Positions 43,587 through 51,641 of a DNA stretch of 56,289 nucleotides are shown in pieces. The stretch's first letter is position 1. Each line of letters begins with the position of its first letter. The notes below the pieces were generated by a model. The model saw nothing but the letters and a program-made list of their open reading frames with translations. It did no database searches and was not told the origin of the DNA. Source of the DNA: Bacillus haynesii (lineage in GTDB: Bacteria; Bacillota; Bacilli; Bacillales; Bacillaceae); the NCBI RefSeq assembly GCF_001969855.1, contig NZ_MRBL01000037.1:1-56289 (forward strand), written 5' to 3'. The translations under genes and the position numbers were made by a program.

Positions 43587-44795
43587 ATGACTTTAAATAT
43601 GAAAGTAGAAGCGATGAACAAATTCCACACGTTTGAAATCCCGACCGTCATTAAGCACGGAATCGGAGCCGTTAAACATGTGGGTGAAGAAGTGAAAAAG
43701 CTTGGCGTTTCAAAAGCGCTGCTTGTCACAGACCCCGGCATCTACAAAGCCGGTGTAACAAACCCGGTCGTTGAATCCCTTCAGGAAGCAGGCGTTGAAG
43801 TTGTCGTCTTTAATAAAGTCGAGCCGAATCCGCCTGTCCGTCTTGTCGCTGAAGGTTCCAAGCTGTATGCTGAAGAAAACTGCGACGGCCTTGTTGCGGT
43901 CGGCGGCGGAAGCTCAATGGATACGGCAAAAGCGATCGGAGTCGAAGCCACTCATGAAGGCTCAGTCCTTGACTATGAAGCCGCAGAAGGAAAAAAGCCG
44001 CTTGAAAACCGGATTCCTCCGCTTACAACGATCCCGACGACTGCCGGAACCGGCTCAGAAGTTACACAGTGGGCGGTTATCACAGATGAAGAGCGTGAAT
44101 TTAAATTCAATACGGGCGGCCCGCTGATTGCTGCTCACTTAACAGTTATCGATCCTGAATTGCATGTATCAATGCCTCCGCACGTCACAGCGATGACCGG
44201 CGTTGACGCTTTGGCTCACGCCATCGAGTGCTATACGATGAAATTTGCCCAGCCGATTACTGACGCTGTAGCCCTTCTTGCGATCGAATATGGCGCACAT
44301 TACATCCGCAGAGCGTTTGCCGATGGCGAAGATCTTGAAGCGAGATACGGCATGGCGCAGGCGGCTATGCTTGCAGGCCTTTCTTACGGAAGCGAATCTG
44401 CAGGCGCTGCTCACGCGATGAGCCAGACGCTCGGAGGAATCATTCCTGTCGCGCACGGCCAATGTGTGGCAGCGATGATGGGCCCTGTAATGGAATACAA
44501 TTGGAAAGGCTACCCTGAAAAATTCGCCCGCATTGCAAAAGCGTTCGGAATTGACACAAGCGGCATGTCTACAGTTGAAGCAGCTAAAGCTGCAGTGAAC
44601 TGGATGTATCAGCTTGTGGAAGACTTGGAGATTCCTAGTCTTGAAGAGCAAGACGTATCACCTGACATGATCGACCGCCTTTCAAAAGAAGCGATGAAAG
44701 ATCCGCAAACGGTCGGAAACCCGAGAGACCTGAACGAAAAAGCGTATAATTGGATTTACAAACGCTGCTTTAATCTGACCCCGAAAACTGTATAA
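43587..44795 (+). CDS. gbsB: Choline dehydrogenase, type III alcohol dehydrogenase
   Basis: The 402-residue iron-dependent alcohol dehydrogenase oxidises choline to glycine betaine aldehyde, the first step of the pathway completed by GbsA. The NAD-binding motif is VGGGSSMDTAKA, and the metal site lies in GVDALAHAIECY with downstream His in AHAMSQTLGGIIPVAHGQ. AGGAGG precedes the ATG. It ends at a strong terminator. Confidence 0.96.
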   Translation: MTLNMKVEAMNKFHTFEIPTVIKHGIGAVKHVGEEVKKLGVSKALLVTDPGIYKAGVTNPVVESLQEAGVEVVVFNKVEPNPPVRLVAEGSKLYAEENCDGLVAVGGGSSMDTAKAIGVEATHEGSVLDYEAAEGKKPLENRIPPLTTIPTTAGTGSEVTQWAVITDEEREFKFNTGGPLIAAHLTVIDPELHVSMPPHVTAMTGVDALAHAIECYTMKFAQPITDAVALLAIEYGAHYIRRAFADGEDLEARYGMAQAAMLAGLSYGSESAGAAHAMSQTLGGIIPVAHGQCVAAMMGPVMEYNWKGYPEKFARIAKAFGIDTSGMSTVEAAKAAVNWMYQLVEDLEIPSLEEQDVSPDMIDRLSKEAMKDPQTVGNPRDLNEKAYNWIYKRCFNLTPKTV

Positions 44796-44806
44796 AGAAA
44801 TGTGTT

Positions 44807-44838
44807 AAGCCCGCTGTTGAATGCACAGCGGGCTTTCT
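44807..44838 (+). terminator. Terminator of gbsAB
   Basis: An 11-bp perfect stem AAGCCCGCTGT / ACAGCGGGCTT with loop TGAATGC is followed by TCTC; the U tract is short. Confidence 0.8.
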
Positions 44839-44903
44839 CAATTTGAGAAAAAAAGGGAAGCATTGTAAAATAAATCACATCTTGAAAAAAGGGGATGGGT
44901 TGA

Positions 44904-45485
44904 ATGTGGAAAAAGCACACGGCTGTTGCGGAGAACGTATACATAGCGGACACACCGTCATTTGTGACAGAGAAACAGGTAAAGATCGCGATCGATTACG
45001 GGGGCATACCGGGTGACCTGCATTTTGGTCTGACGAAAAAAGCCGGGGCAAGGGAGCCGATGTATAAAAGAGGAACGGAGATTTTCAACAGGAGGCAGAT
45101 TTCGATGGTCTCGGTAGAAGAGTGCCTTGAGATTGCCGGACGGCTGAACATTCCTGCGGTACTTCCGGAATGGCTCGGGGCCAATATCGCATTAAGCGGA
45201 CTGCCTGATTTAACCTCATTAAGAGAAGGAAGCAGAATCGTTTTTCCGAGCGGCGCCTCTCTGTTGTGCGAGGGTGAGAATGAGCCGTGCATCCAGCCAG
45301 GAGAAGTCATTCAGGAGCAGTTTCCCGACAAACCGAAGCTTGCTTCGCGCTTTGTGCGCCATGCGATGGGAAGAAGGGGAATCGTCTGTGTCGTCGAACG
45401 CCCGGGTCAGATCCATCAAGGCGACCAGGCAGAAGTGTGGGCGTATTCGCCTGCTGCCATGAAAGACGCCAGGTCGTTTGCCTGA
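44904..45485 (+). CDS. yuaD: YuaD, MOSC-domain protein
   Basis: The 193-residue protein has a MOSC domain: GGIPGDLHFGLT at the start, RRQISMVSVEECLEIA, PEWLGANIALSGL, and the Cys-containing ENEPCIQPGE where the molybdenum cofactor sulfur-carrier Cys is expected. MOSC proteins handle Mo-cofactor-linked sulfur or reduce N-hydroxylated compounds. The actual role of YuaD is unknown. It matches the gbs-linked yuaD of B. subtilis. Confidence 0.88.
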   Translation: MWKKHTAVAENVYIADTPSFVTEKQVKIAIDYGGIPGDLHFGLTKKAGAREPMYKRGTEIFNRRQISMVSVEECLEIAGRLNIPAVLPEWLGANIALSGLPDLTSLREGSRIVFPSGASLLCEGENEPCIQPGEVIQEQFPDKPKLASRFVRHAMGRRGIVCVVERPGQIHQGDQAEVWAYSPAAMKDARSFA

Positions 45486-45493
45486 GCGGATGA

Positions 45494-45518
45494 AAAGCCC
45501 CGAGTAAGCCGGGGCTTT
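45494..45518. terminator. Bidirectional terminator yuaD / yuaE
   Basis: The stem AAAGCCCCG / CGGGGCTTT with loop AGTAAGC lies between convergent genes. Confidence 0.8.
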
Positions 45519-45525
45519 CCGCGTA

Positions 45526-46008
45526 TTACAACAGTTTCTGCTTGATTTCTTTGATCTGTTTCATATGCCTTCTTTCATGATGGCCGATGAAGTCGAGCCA
45601 CTGCCTGACCGTAAGCTCTTCGAAAACCGGATGCGGCAGCACCCTTTGAAAATCTTCATCGTGAAAGGCAGCGATGACTGAAGTTAATTGAGTTCTGACA
45701 TTGTCGAGCTCAGCTTTGAGGGTTAAAGCATCCGCCGTTTTTCTTTCCGGCTCAGCATAGGGAGGCGCCTTTCGTTTGGAGCTTCTGTCTTCCGACTGAT
45801 GAACCGGTTTATCTTCGATTGTTTTAACCGGTGCATGCTTGATTTGTTCCTTCAGGATTTGAAGTGCCATCAGGTCGATTTTTTTCAGGTGGTCGATCAC
45901 TTCTTGAATGCTCCATTCGTCTTCCGCGGGCCTTTTATTCAGCGTTTCGTCTGACAGGCCTTGAATCTCGCTCCAAAGTTCTTTTCTTGCTTCATTAAAA
46001 ATGCTCAT
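45526..46008 (-). CDS. yuaE: YuaE, DinB-family protein
   Basis: The 160-residue DinB/YfiT-like four-helix protein has the motif WSIQEVIDHLKKIDLMAL at the first metal His and IGHHERRHMKQIKEI with two His at the C terminus. This resembles thiol-dependent transferases with a divalent metal. The substrate is unknown. Two consecutive ATGs follow AGGAGGGG; the second, at 46008, has the better spacing (7 nt). It corresponds to B. subtilis yuaE. Confidence 0.85.
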   Translation of the reverse strand: MSIFNEARKELWSEIQGLSDETLNKRPAEDEWSIQEVIDHLKKIDLMALQILKEQIKHAPVKTIEDKPVHQSEDRSSKRKAPPYAEPERKTADALTLKAELDNVRTQLTSVIAAFHDEDFQRVLPHPVFEELTVRQWLDFIGHHERRHMKQIKEIKQKLL

Positions 46009-46128
46009 CATATCCCCTCCTGTTCTTACTGTACCATATCGCAGGCTGGTAAAATAACCAAAAAACACTCGATTTTCGCAGCGCCATCGGATATGCTTAA
46101 GAAAAAATGAACAGAAGGAAGGATTTAT

Positions 46129-47043
46129 TTGAGAACCACATTGTATCCGTATATAGCATTAGTGGTCGGGGTGCTGGCTGTGTCTTCCTCCGCCATTTTC
46201 GTCAGGCTGTCAACAGCTGATGCTGGAATCATCGCTTTTTATCGTCTCTTTTTTTCCGCTTTGCTGATCTTTCCTTTTTTCTGGGGAAAAAGAAAAGAAG
46301 TCTTGAGTTTTTCGAAAAAAGACTGGCTGTTTTCCGCGGCAGCGGGATTCTTTTTGGCATTTCATTTTATTTTATGGTTTCGCTCGCTTGATTACACGTC
46401 AGTGGCGAGCTCGGTTGTTCTCGTTACGCTGCAGCCGATTTTTTCTTTTATCGGTACATACTTTTTATTTAAAGAAAGAGTGTCATTCGCCGGGATCATC
46501 AGTGCGCTCCTCGCGATCGGCGGAAGCGTGTACATCAGCTGGGGGGATTTCAAAGTAAGCGGCCAGGCGCTCTACGGCGACATTCTTGCACTCTTGGCAT
46601 GCGCGCTTGTGACGGCATATCTGCTGTTTGGACAGCATGTCAGAAAACGCCACAGTTTGACCGTTTACACTTTTATTGTGTATGGAATCAGCGCCCTCAC
46701 TTTATGTCTATACTGCCTGATTTCGGGCGCCGCCTTTTTTTCTTATCCTGCGTCAGATTGGGGGTACTTCTTCCTGCTTGCCGTCATTCCGACTTTGCTC
46801 GGCCACTCGCTGTTTAACTGGGTGCTGAAATGGCTGAGCACCAATATGATTTCTGTGGCGATTTTATTTGAACCCGTCGGAGCGGTTGCGTTGGCGTATT
46901 GGATTTTAGACGAATCCGTCATGATGACGCAAGTAATCGGCGGAGCGGTCATTTTTTCAGGCATCATCCTGTTCATGGCCTCGCAAAGCATACGGAAAGA
47001 CAACGTCCCGGCTGTGAAAGGGAAAACGCACAAGGCGCTTTAA
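46129..47043 (+). CDS. EamA/DMT-family metabolite transporter
   Basis: The 304-residue protein has ten predicted transmembrane helices in two EamA repeats. Visible motifs are SSSAIFVRLSTADAGIIAFYRL in the first repeat and TLLGHSLFNWVLKWLSTNMISV with FEPVGAVALAYWILDE in the second. The family exports amino acids and other metabolites; the cargo is not predictable. The start is TTG, preceded by GAAGGAAGGA. It is convergent with ktrB with only 10 nt between stops and no clear terminator. Confidence 0.88.
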   Translation: MRTTLYPYIALVVGVLAVSSSAIFVRLSTADAGIIAFYRLFFSALLIFPFFWGKRKEVLSFSKKDWLFSAAAGFFLAFHFILWFRSLDYTSVASSVVLVTLQPIFSFIGTYFLFKERVSFAGIISALLAIGGSVYISWGDFKVSGQALYGDILALLACALVTAYLLFGQHVRKRHSLTVYTFIVYGISALTLCLYCLISGAAFFSYPASDWGYFFLLAVIPTLLGHSLFNWVLKWLSTNMISVAILFEPVGAVALAYWILDESVMMTQVIGGAVIFSGIILFMASQSIRKDNVPAVKGKTHKAL

Positions 47044-47053
47044 AGTCTGCACT

Positions 47054-48373
47054 TTATCCAGTCAAAATATCTTCGCTTGAATAGCGGATGTTTTCCTGTT
47101 CAGGTCTGGCCAGGGAAAACGCCAATGTGAGCGGCCCGAGTTTTCCGAGATACATAATGAAAATAATCAGCATCTTTCCGATAGGGGACAGGTCGGCCGT
47201 AATCCCCATTGACAGGCCGACGGTGCCGAAGGCTGATACGACTTCAAACAAAATCGCCAAAAACGGTTTAGGTTCTGTCATATTTAAAATAAAGACGGCT
47301 GTTAAAATCAATAGCACGCTGATTGTTGAAACAGCGAGCGAACGGATGATCAATTGGTCTTTCAGCGTTTTTTTTGCTATTGAAATATGTTTTTTGCCCT
47401 TTAAAAAAGTGATCACCGACAGGAGAATGACAAGAAACGTCGTCAGCTTGATCCCTCCGCCGGTCGATGCGCTCCCCGCTCCGACAAACATAAGAAGGAG
47501 CAAAAGCGTGATCGTGCTTTCGCGCAGGCTTCCGATGTCTGTCGTGTTAAATCCCGCTGTTCGCGGGGTCACGGCCTGAAAATAGGCGCCCCAAAGTTTT
47601 TCAGTTAGCGGAAGCATTCCCAGCGTTTTTTGATTTTGATACTCAAGCAGAAAGATGAAGATCATGGCTGCCAAATTGATGATAAACGTACCATATATCA
47701 TCAATTTTGAATGAAGGCTCAATTTTTTTAAGCTCCGCTTATCCCATAAATCGGACAATACGGTAAACCCTATCCCGCCGATGATGAACAAAAAACTGAT
47801 CACCAGGTTGACGAGCGGATCGCCTTCATACCGCATTAAACTGTCCGGCCATATGGAAAATCCCGCATTGTTAAAGGCGGAAACCGCGTGGAACAGGCTG
47901 CAGTAGATGCCGCGTGCGAAACCGTATTCAGGAACCCATTTGACAGCCAGTATCAGCATCGCCAGCATTTCAATCGCGAAGGAGTAAATAAACAAACTCT
48001 TGATGAGTTTAATAATCCCGCCTAAAGAAGTTTGATTGAGCGACTGCTGAATCAACAGCCGTTCTTTCAGGCCGATTTTTTTCCCGAGCATAATAAAAAT
48101 AAGCACCGCAAATGACATGATGCCGAGTCCCCCGAGCTGAATGAGAACGAGGATCATGAGCTGACCGAACATCGTATAATCCGTGCTTGTATCAACAACG
48201 GCCAAACCGGTAACAGTCATCGCCGAGGTCGATGTAAAAAGCGTATCAATCCAGCCTATGGGTTTAGGCGTTGCTGCCGGCATCTTCAATAAAAGGGTTC
48301 CTAATATGATAAAAAATAAAAACACTAGCACGAGCAGTTGGGACGGGCTTAATTGAATCTGTTTAAACTTCAC
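47054..48373 (-). CDS. ktrB: KtrB, potassium-translocating subunit
   Basis: The 439-residue membrane protein has four M1-P-M2 repeats of the Trk/Ktr/HKT type. Pore-loop segments include TSTSAMTVTGLAVVD, HAVSAFNNAGFSIWPD, AVTPRTAGFNTTD and VSAFGTVGLSMGIT, each with the filter Gly. It imports K+ driven by Na+ under hyperosmotic stress when bound to KtrA. It starts 2 nt after the ktrA stop in the ktrAB operon. Confidence 0.96.
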   Translation of the reverse strand: MKFKQIQLSPSQLLVLVFLFFIILGTLLLKMPAATPKPIGWIDTLFTSTSAMTVTGLAVVDTSTDYTMFGQLMILVLIQLGGLGIMSFAVLIFIMLGKKIGLKERLLIQQSLNQTSLGGIIKLIKSLFIYSFAIEMLAMLILAVKWVPEYGFARGIYCSLFHAVSAFNNAGFSIWPDSLMRYEGDPLVNLVISFLFIIGGIGFTVLSDLWDKRSLKKLSLHSKLMIYGTFIINLAAMIFIFLLEYQNQKTLGMLPLTEKLWGAYFQAVTPRTAGFNTTDIGSLRESTITLLLLLMFVGAGSASTGGGIKLTTFLVILLSVITFLKGKKHISIAKKTLKDQLIIRSLAVSTISVLLILTAVFILNMTEPKPFLAILFEVVSAFGTVGLSMGITADLSPIGKMLIIFIMYLGKLGPLTLAFSLARPEQENIRYSSEDILTG

Positions 48374-48375
48374 GG

Positions 48376-49032
48376 TTAATCGCCCTTTTTTTCAAAGGTC
48401 TCAATATCTTTGTTTTGCCCGATCACAATCAAAATATCGTTTTCATATATCATGTCGTCAGCGCTCGGTGCGATGATGAAATGCCCGTCCCTTTTTATGC
48501 CGACGATGTTGCAGCCGAAGTTGGCGCGTACATCGATATCCCCCAGGCTTCTTTTGTCCAGCTTTTTAGTTGCCACAATTTCGACGATGCTGTAGTTTGG
48601 CGACAGCTCAACAAAATCAATCATCTTTTCCGAGGTGATATGGCTGGCTATCCGCTTGGCCATATCTTTTTCAGGATGAATGATACGATGGACGCCGATT
48701 TTATGCAGAACCTTTTGGTGATAGTCATTTTGTGCTTTCGTCCATACTTTGGGAACGCCCATTTCAATCAGCAAAAGCGAGGTCAGAATGCTTGCTTCAA
48801 TGTCATCGCCGAATGATACAAATGCGTGGTCGATGTTGCGTATCCCGATTTGTTTCAATGTCTTTTCATCAACGGCGTTGGCGCAAATGGTGTAGGTTGC
48901 ATAAGCAGAATATTCGTTTACTTTTTCTTCTGATTTGTCGATGCCTAAGACTTCCGCTCCTTTTGCGTGGAAGGCTTTCACAAGGCTGCCGCCGAACTGG
49001 CCGAGCCCGAAAACGGCATAAGATTTCTGCAT
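48376..49032 (-). CDS. ktrA: KtrA, RCK regulatory subunit
   Basis: The 218-residue cytosolic protein forms the octameric ring that gates KtrB. It has an RCK_N Rossmann domain (YAVFGLGQFGGSLVKAF and the loop Asp in VLGIDKSEEKV) and an RCK_C domain (about 135-218) that in relatives binds c-di-AMP. ATP or ADP occupies the N domain. AAAGGGTG lies 7 nt before the ATG. The 146-nt upstream region shows no c-di-AMP riboswitch, unlike in B. subtilis. Confidence 0.96.
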   Translation of the reverse strand: MQKSYAVFGLGQFGGSLVKAFHAKGAEVLGIDKSEEKVNEYSAYATYTICANAVDEKTLKQIGIRNIDHAFVSFGDDIEASILTSLLLIEMGVPKVWTKAQNDYHQKVLHKIGVHRIIHPEKDMAKRIASHITSEKMIDFVELSPNYSIVEIVATKKLDKRSLGDIDVRANFGCNIVGIKRDGHFIIAPSADDMIYENDILIVIGQNKDIETFEKKGD

Positions 49033-49178
49033 CCGTGTTCACCCTTTTACCTGTTTTTCTTATAGTGTTTACTTTTTTTAAGAAAAACACACAAGATGTA
49101 CTAGAATCCGGGTAAAAGCGGCAAGGGATCAAGCGGCTTTTTTCGAAGCCGGAGAGCCGCTTTGAGGCGGCTTTGGTG

Positions 49179-49826
49179 TCAGCTGAGCGAGCCTCCGGTT
49201 TCGCGAATGTCTTTTTCGTGAAGGGCGGAGGTGACTGCAGCTATCCTCAGTCCTTCGACGATCGTTTCAAGGCTGAGGCTCGGCTCATGTTTATCGACTG
49301 TTTGTTCGGGGAGAAACGGAATGTGGATGAACCCTCCGCGGATGTTTGCCGAGGTCCGGTCTATACGGTGCATTAACTGGTAAAAAAGATGGTTGCATAC
49401 GAAAGTTCCCGCTGAATTGGAGACAGAGGCCGGGATTCCGTTTTTTCTCAACTCTTTCACAATGAGCTTGATCGGAAGCGCGGACCAGTAAGCTGCAGGC
49501 CCGTCTTCCGCGATGGGTTCATCGATCGGTTCCCGGTCTTCATTATCCGGAATGCGAGCGTCATCGATGTTGATTGCGATGCGTTCCGGTGTCATATGAG
49601 CCCTGCCGCCTGCTTGTCCTACACAAATGACGACATCGGGTTTGTGCTTTTCGATCGCTTTTTCCAAAACGGCCGCTGAATGATGAAAAACGGTCGGAAT
49701 CTGCTCCGCCGCGATAGAAACGTCTTCGACTACCTCTCCGTTCAGCCGTTTTACAGCTTCCCAGGACGGATTGACCGTTTCTCCCCCGAAGGGGTCAAAG
49801 CCTGTCAGCAGTACTTTCTTTCCCAT
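49179..49826 (-). CDS. pcp: Pyrrolidone-carboxylate peptidase
   Basis: The 215-residue cysteine peptidase (family C15) removes N-terminal pyroglutamate from peptides in the cytosol. The triad is Glu81 (MTPERIAIN), Cys144 (AGTFVCNHLFY) and His168 (GFIHIPFLPEQ). The ATG at 49826 gives the family length and follows AGGAG by 8 nt; the longer frame upstream has no support and runs into the phr terminator. Confidence 0.95.
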   Translation of the reverse strand: MGKKVLLTGFDPFGGETVNPSWEAVKRLNGEVVEDVSIAAEQIPTVFHHSAAVLEKAIEKHKPDVVICVGQAGGRAHMTPERIAINIDDARIPDNEDREPIDEPIAEDGPAAYWSALPIKLIVKELRKNGIPASVSNSAGTFVCNHLFYQLMHRIDRTSANIRGGFIHIPFLPEQTVDKHEPSLSLETIVEGLRIAAVTSALHEKDIRETGGSLS

Positions 49827-49858
49827 ATCGATCACTCCTGAATATGAATGTAAAGTGC

Positions 49859-49897
49859 AAAATACCCATTCAGCAGATGTCTGAATGGGTATTTTTT
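49859..49897. terminator. Terminator downstream of phr
   Basis: A 15-bp stem AAAATACCCATTCAG / CTGAATGGGTATTTT lies 9 nt past the phr stop. The minus-strand U tract is only four long; the + strand one is six. Confidence 0.75.
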
Positions 49898-49905
49898 GAA
49901 ATGTT

Positions 49906-50034
49906 TTATGCTCCTGATCCCCGGGATGCCAGAAGTACCTGATCTCCTTGAGAAGCCGCTTCCGGTGCATGATTTACGAATGAAAAGCTGAAAACTGCAC
50001 CTAATACAACTGCTGTTAATAATACTTTTTTCAT
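49906..50034 (-). CDS. Phr pheromone precursor
   Basis: The 42-residue peptide has the layout of Phr precursors: basic N terminus MKK, a hydrophobic signal segment (VLLTAVVLGAVFSFSFV), then a short tail ending QVLLASRGSGA. After export and processing, a five- or six-residue C-terminal peptide (for example SRGSGA or SRGSG) would be re-imported by Opp and inhibit its Rap. GGAGGAG, provided by the last rap codons, lies 6 nt before the ATG. The rap stop is 1 nt upstream, so the two are translationally coupled. The peptide sequence matches no Phr I know. Confidence 0.85.
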   Translation of the reverse strand: MKKVLLTAVVLGAVFSFSFVNHAPEAASQGDQVLLASRGSGA

Positions 50035-50035
50035 T

Positions 50036-51148
50036 TTATTCTCCTCCTCTTCCGGCGAGCTTGCTCGCCTTGTCTGTTTTAATGTAAAAGTATATGGCTT
50101 CTTCATATAACTTTTCTCGCCTGTAGTAATTCGCTACATCCATCAATAATTCCTCCAAATCTACCCAGGCTTTTTCATTTTCTAACTGGTGAACATAGTC
50201 CTTGATTATTTCCAGTTTATTCTGTGTATCAGAATATAATGTATATAAAATTTTGAATTTCAATTCGAAAATTTCGCTGTTCATTTCCAGAGATTTTTTA
50301 AAGCCCACTTCGATCCATTTAAATGCTTGTTTGTGTGAGTTGGTTTTGAAAAGAGACCTTGTGTTTTCATAAACGCAAAGAAGGTAAGCATATTTGGCCT
50401 TCGTTTCAAAATCTTTGATTGCAAAAGCTTTATTGTAATACTTTAGTGCTTCCTTCTGCTTGTCTTCCTTACTCTTCAAAAAGCCCATATTATAGTAGGT
50501 ACACGGTAAAAGATATTGGTCGCCGATTTTTTCGGTTTTTTCGATTGCTTCCTTTAATAATACTTCACTTTCGGCAAACTTAAATTGGTCAATATAATTG
50601 AGCCCGATCAACATTTTGCAGTTGATGACCCGCTTGGCATAGCCGTCATATCCTTGGAAGATGCCGGAGGCAATGTTGATGTGGTGAATCGACAGCCATG
50701 TCGCTTTTAAGTTGTAATACAAAACACCAATTTTATAATGGAATTCGGCTTTTTCAATTTCATTTTGAATGACGCTCAGCCTTTTTTCCGCTATTCTGAA
50801 AAAATTGAGCGCTTCTGTATGGTTTTGCTTGTAGTCTTCATAAATCCCTTTGAACAGATAAAAATAATAATTCAGCTTGTCGTCCGTACTTTTTGGATCT
50901 TTGTCCTGAAAACTGATGGCTTCCAATTTTTCGGTGGAAGATTGGGAGATATCTTCAAGAAGGAGCCTTAAGCGAAAATCCAGCATTTGATAATAGAGAA
51001 GAACGTCATGATCCTCTTCCATCTTTTCAATTGCTTTATCTATGTCATCTTTCATTTCGATTGAACCTGAAATGTCTCGTTTTTTCATCAGTATGTACCA
51101 GTCGTTCAGCATATTGGCGACTTCTTGAGAAGCCACGGCTTTGGCCAT
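50036..51148 (-). CDS. Rap-family response regulator aspartate phosphatase/regulator
   Basis: The 370-residue protein has the Rap architecture: an N-terminal three-helix bundle (about 1-70, VANMLNDWYILMKKRDI) and tetratricopeptide repeats (about 95-365) such as YYNMGFLKSKEDKQKEALKYYNKA. Raps dephosphorylate Spo0F or block ComA-type regulators and are inhibited by their Phr peptide. The specific target cannot be read from sequence. GGAGG lies 7 nt before the ATG at 51148. It forms a two-gene cassette with phr. Confidence 0.92.
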   Translation of the reverse strand: MAKAVASQEVANMLNDWYILMKKRDISGSIEMKDDIDKAIEKMEEDHDVLLYYQMLDFRLRLLLEDISQSSTEKLEAISFQDKDPKSTDDKLNYYFYLFKGIYEDYKQNHTEALNFFRIAEKRLSVIQNEIEKAEFHYKIGVLYYNLKATWLSIHHINIASGIFQGYDGYAKRVINCKMLIGLNYIDQFKFAESEVLLKEAIEKTEKIGDQYLLPCTYYNMGFLKSKEDKQKEALKYYNKAFAIKDFETKAKYAYLLCVYENTRSLFKTNSHKQAFKWIEVGFKKSLEMNSEIFELKFKILYTLYSDTQNKLEIIKDYVHQLENEKAWVDLEELLMDVANYYRREKLYEEAIYFYIKTDKASKLAGRGGE

Positions 51149-51272
51149 TCTCTTCCCTCCAATCTTTGTGAATTTTTTGTAAATTGAAGTTCTATTAATC
51201 ATAGCATAAACTGCCGCCGTCTGTGAATAACACCGAAATGCAAGTTTGTTGGTGAAAAATTCATTTCTGAAA

Positions 51273-51461
51273 TTAAATCGTCATTTTCCAAAAAAAGTGC
51301 GCGAAAAAAGCGAAAACCGCGCCAAGCGGAATACAGGAGATCATTGCGGTTCCGTTGACCAGCCCGTCAGCTCCGCTTATTTTCAGGGCTTCCCGGTAGC
51401 CTATTAAAAAGTGGATGATCGATAGGACGTAACATAAGAGCATCATATAGTAAGGATTCAT
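51273..51461 (-). CDS. Small two-helix membrane protein, unknown
   Basis: A 62-residue protein has hydrophobic segments at about 4-22 (YYMMLLCYVLSIIHFLIGY) and about 39-59 (AMISCIPLGAVFAFFAHFF). AGAGGAGGT precedes the ATG with good spacing, so it is likely real. I recognise no family. It lies between rap and the surface-protein gene and has its own leader. Confidence 0.6.
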   Translation of the reverse strand: MNPYYMMLLCYVLSIIHFLIGYREALKISGADGLVNGTAMISCIPLGAVFAFFAHFFWKMTI

Positions 51462-51601
51462 TTGTATACCTCCTCTATTCGCCTTACTATAATTACATTC
51501 AATAGAGGGAAAGATTATGCCTGTTTAAACAGGAAAAAGAACAAAATATTATAGACGAAAAGATTTTCAATTACAATACATGTTTTTTAAAATATTTCCA
51601 C

Positions 51602-51607
51602 TATAAT
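51602..51607 (+). promoter_or_regulatory. -10 element of the surface-protein gene
   Basis: A perfect TATAAT lies 35 nt before the ATG. The -35 region is AT-rich without a clear hexamer. Confidence 0.45.
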
Positions 51608-51641
51608 CAAAATGAAAGATAAACTTAGGGGGTCATACGAA

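Noticed and set aside
49100..49180. Hairpins with AGCCGCTT repeats as a riboswitch for ktrA
   Set aside because: They are GC-rich inverted repeats near the pcp 3' end without c-di-AMP aptamer blocks; more likely pcp termination structure.
51540..51640. Sigma-B promoter for the surface-protein gene
   Set aside because: A GTTTTT stretch is present, but there is no GGGTA-type -10; TATAAT fits sigma-A better.
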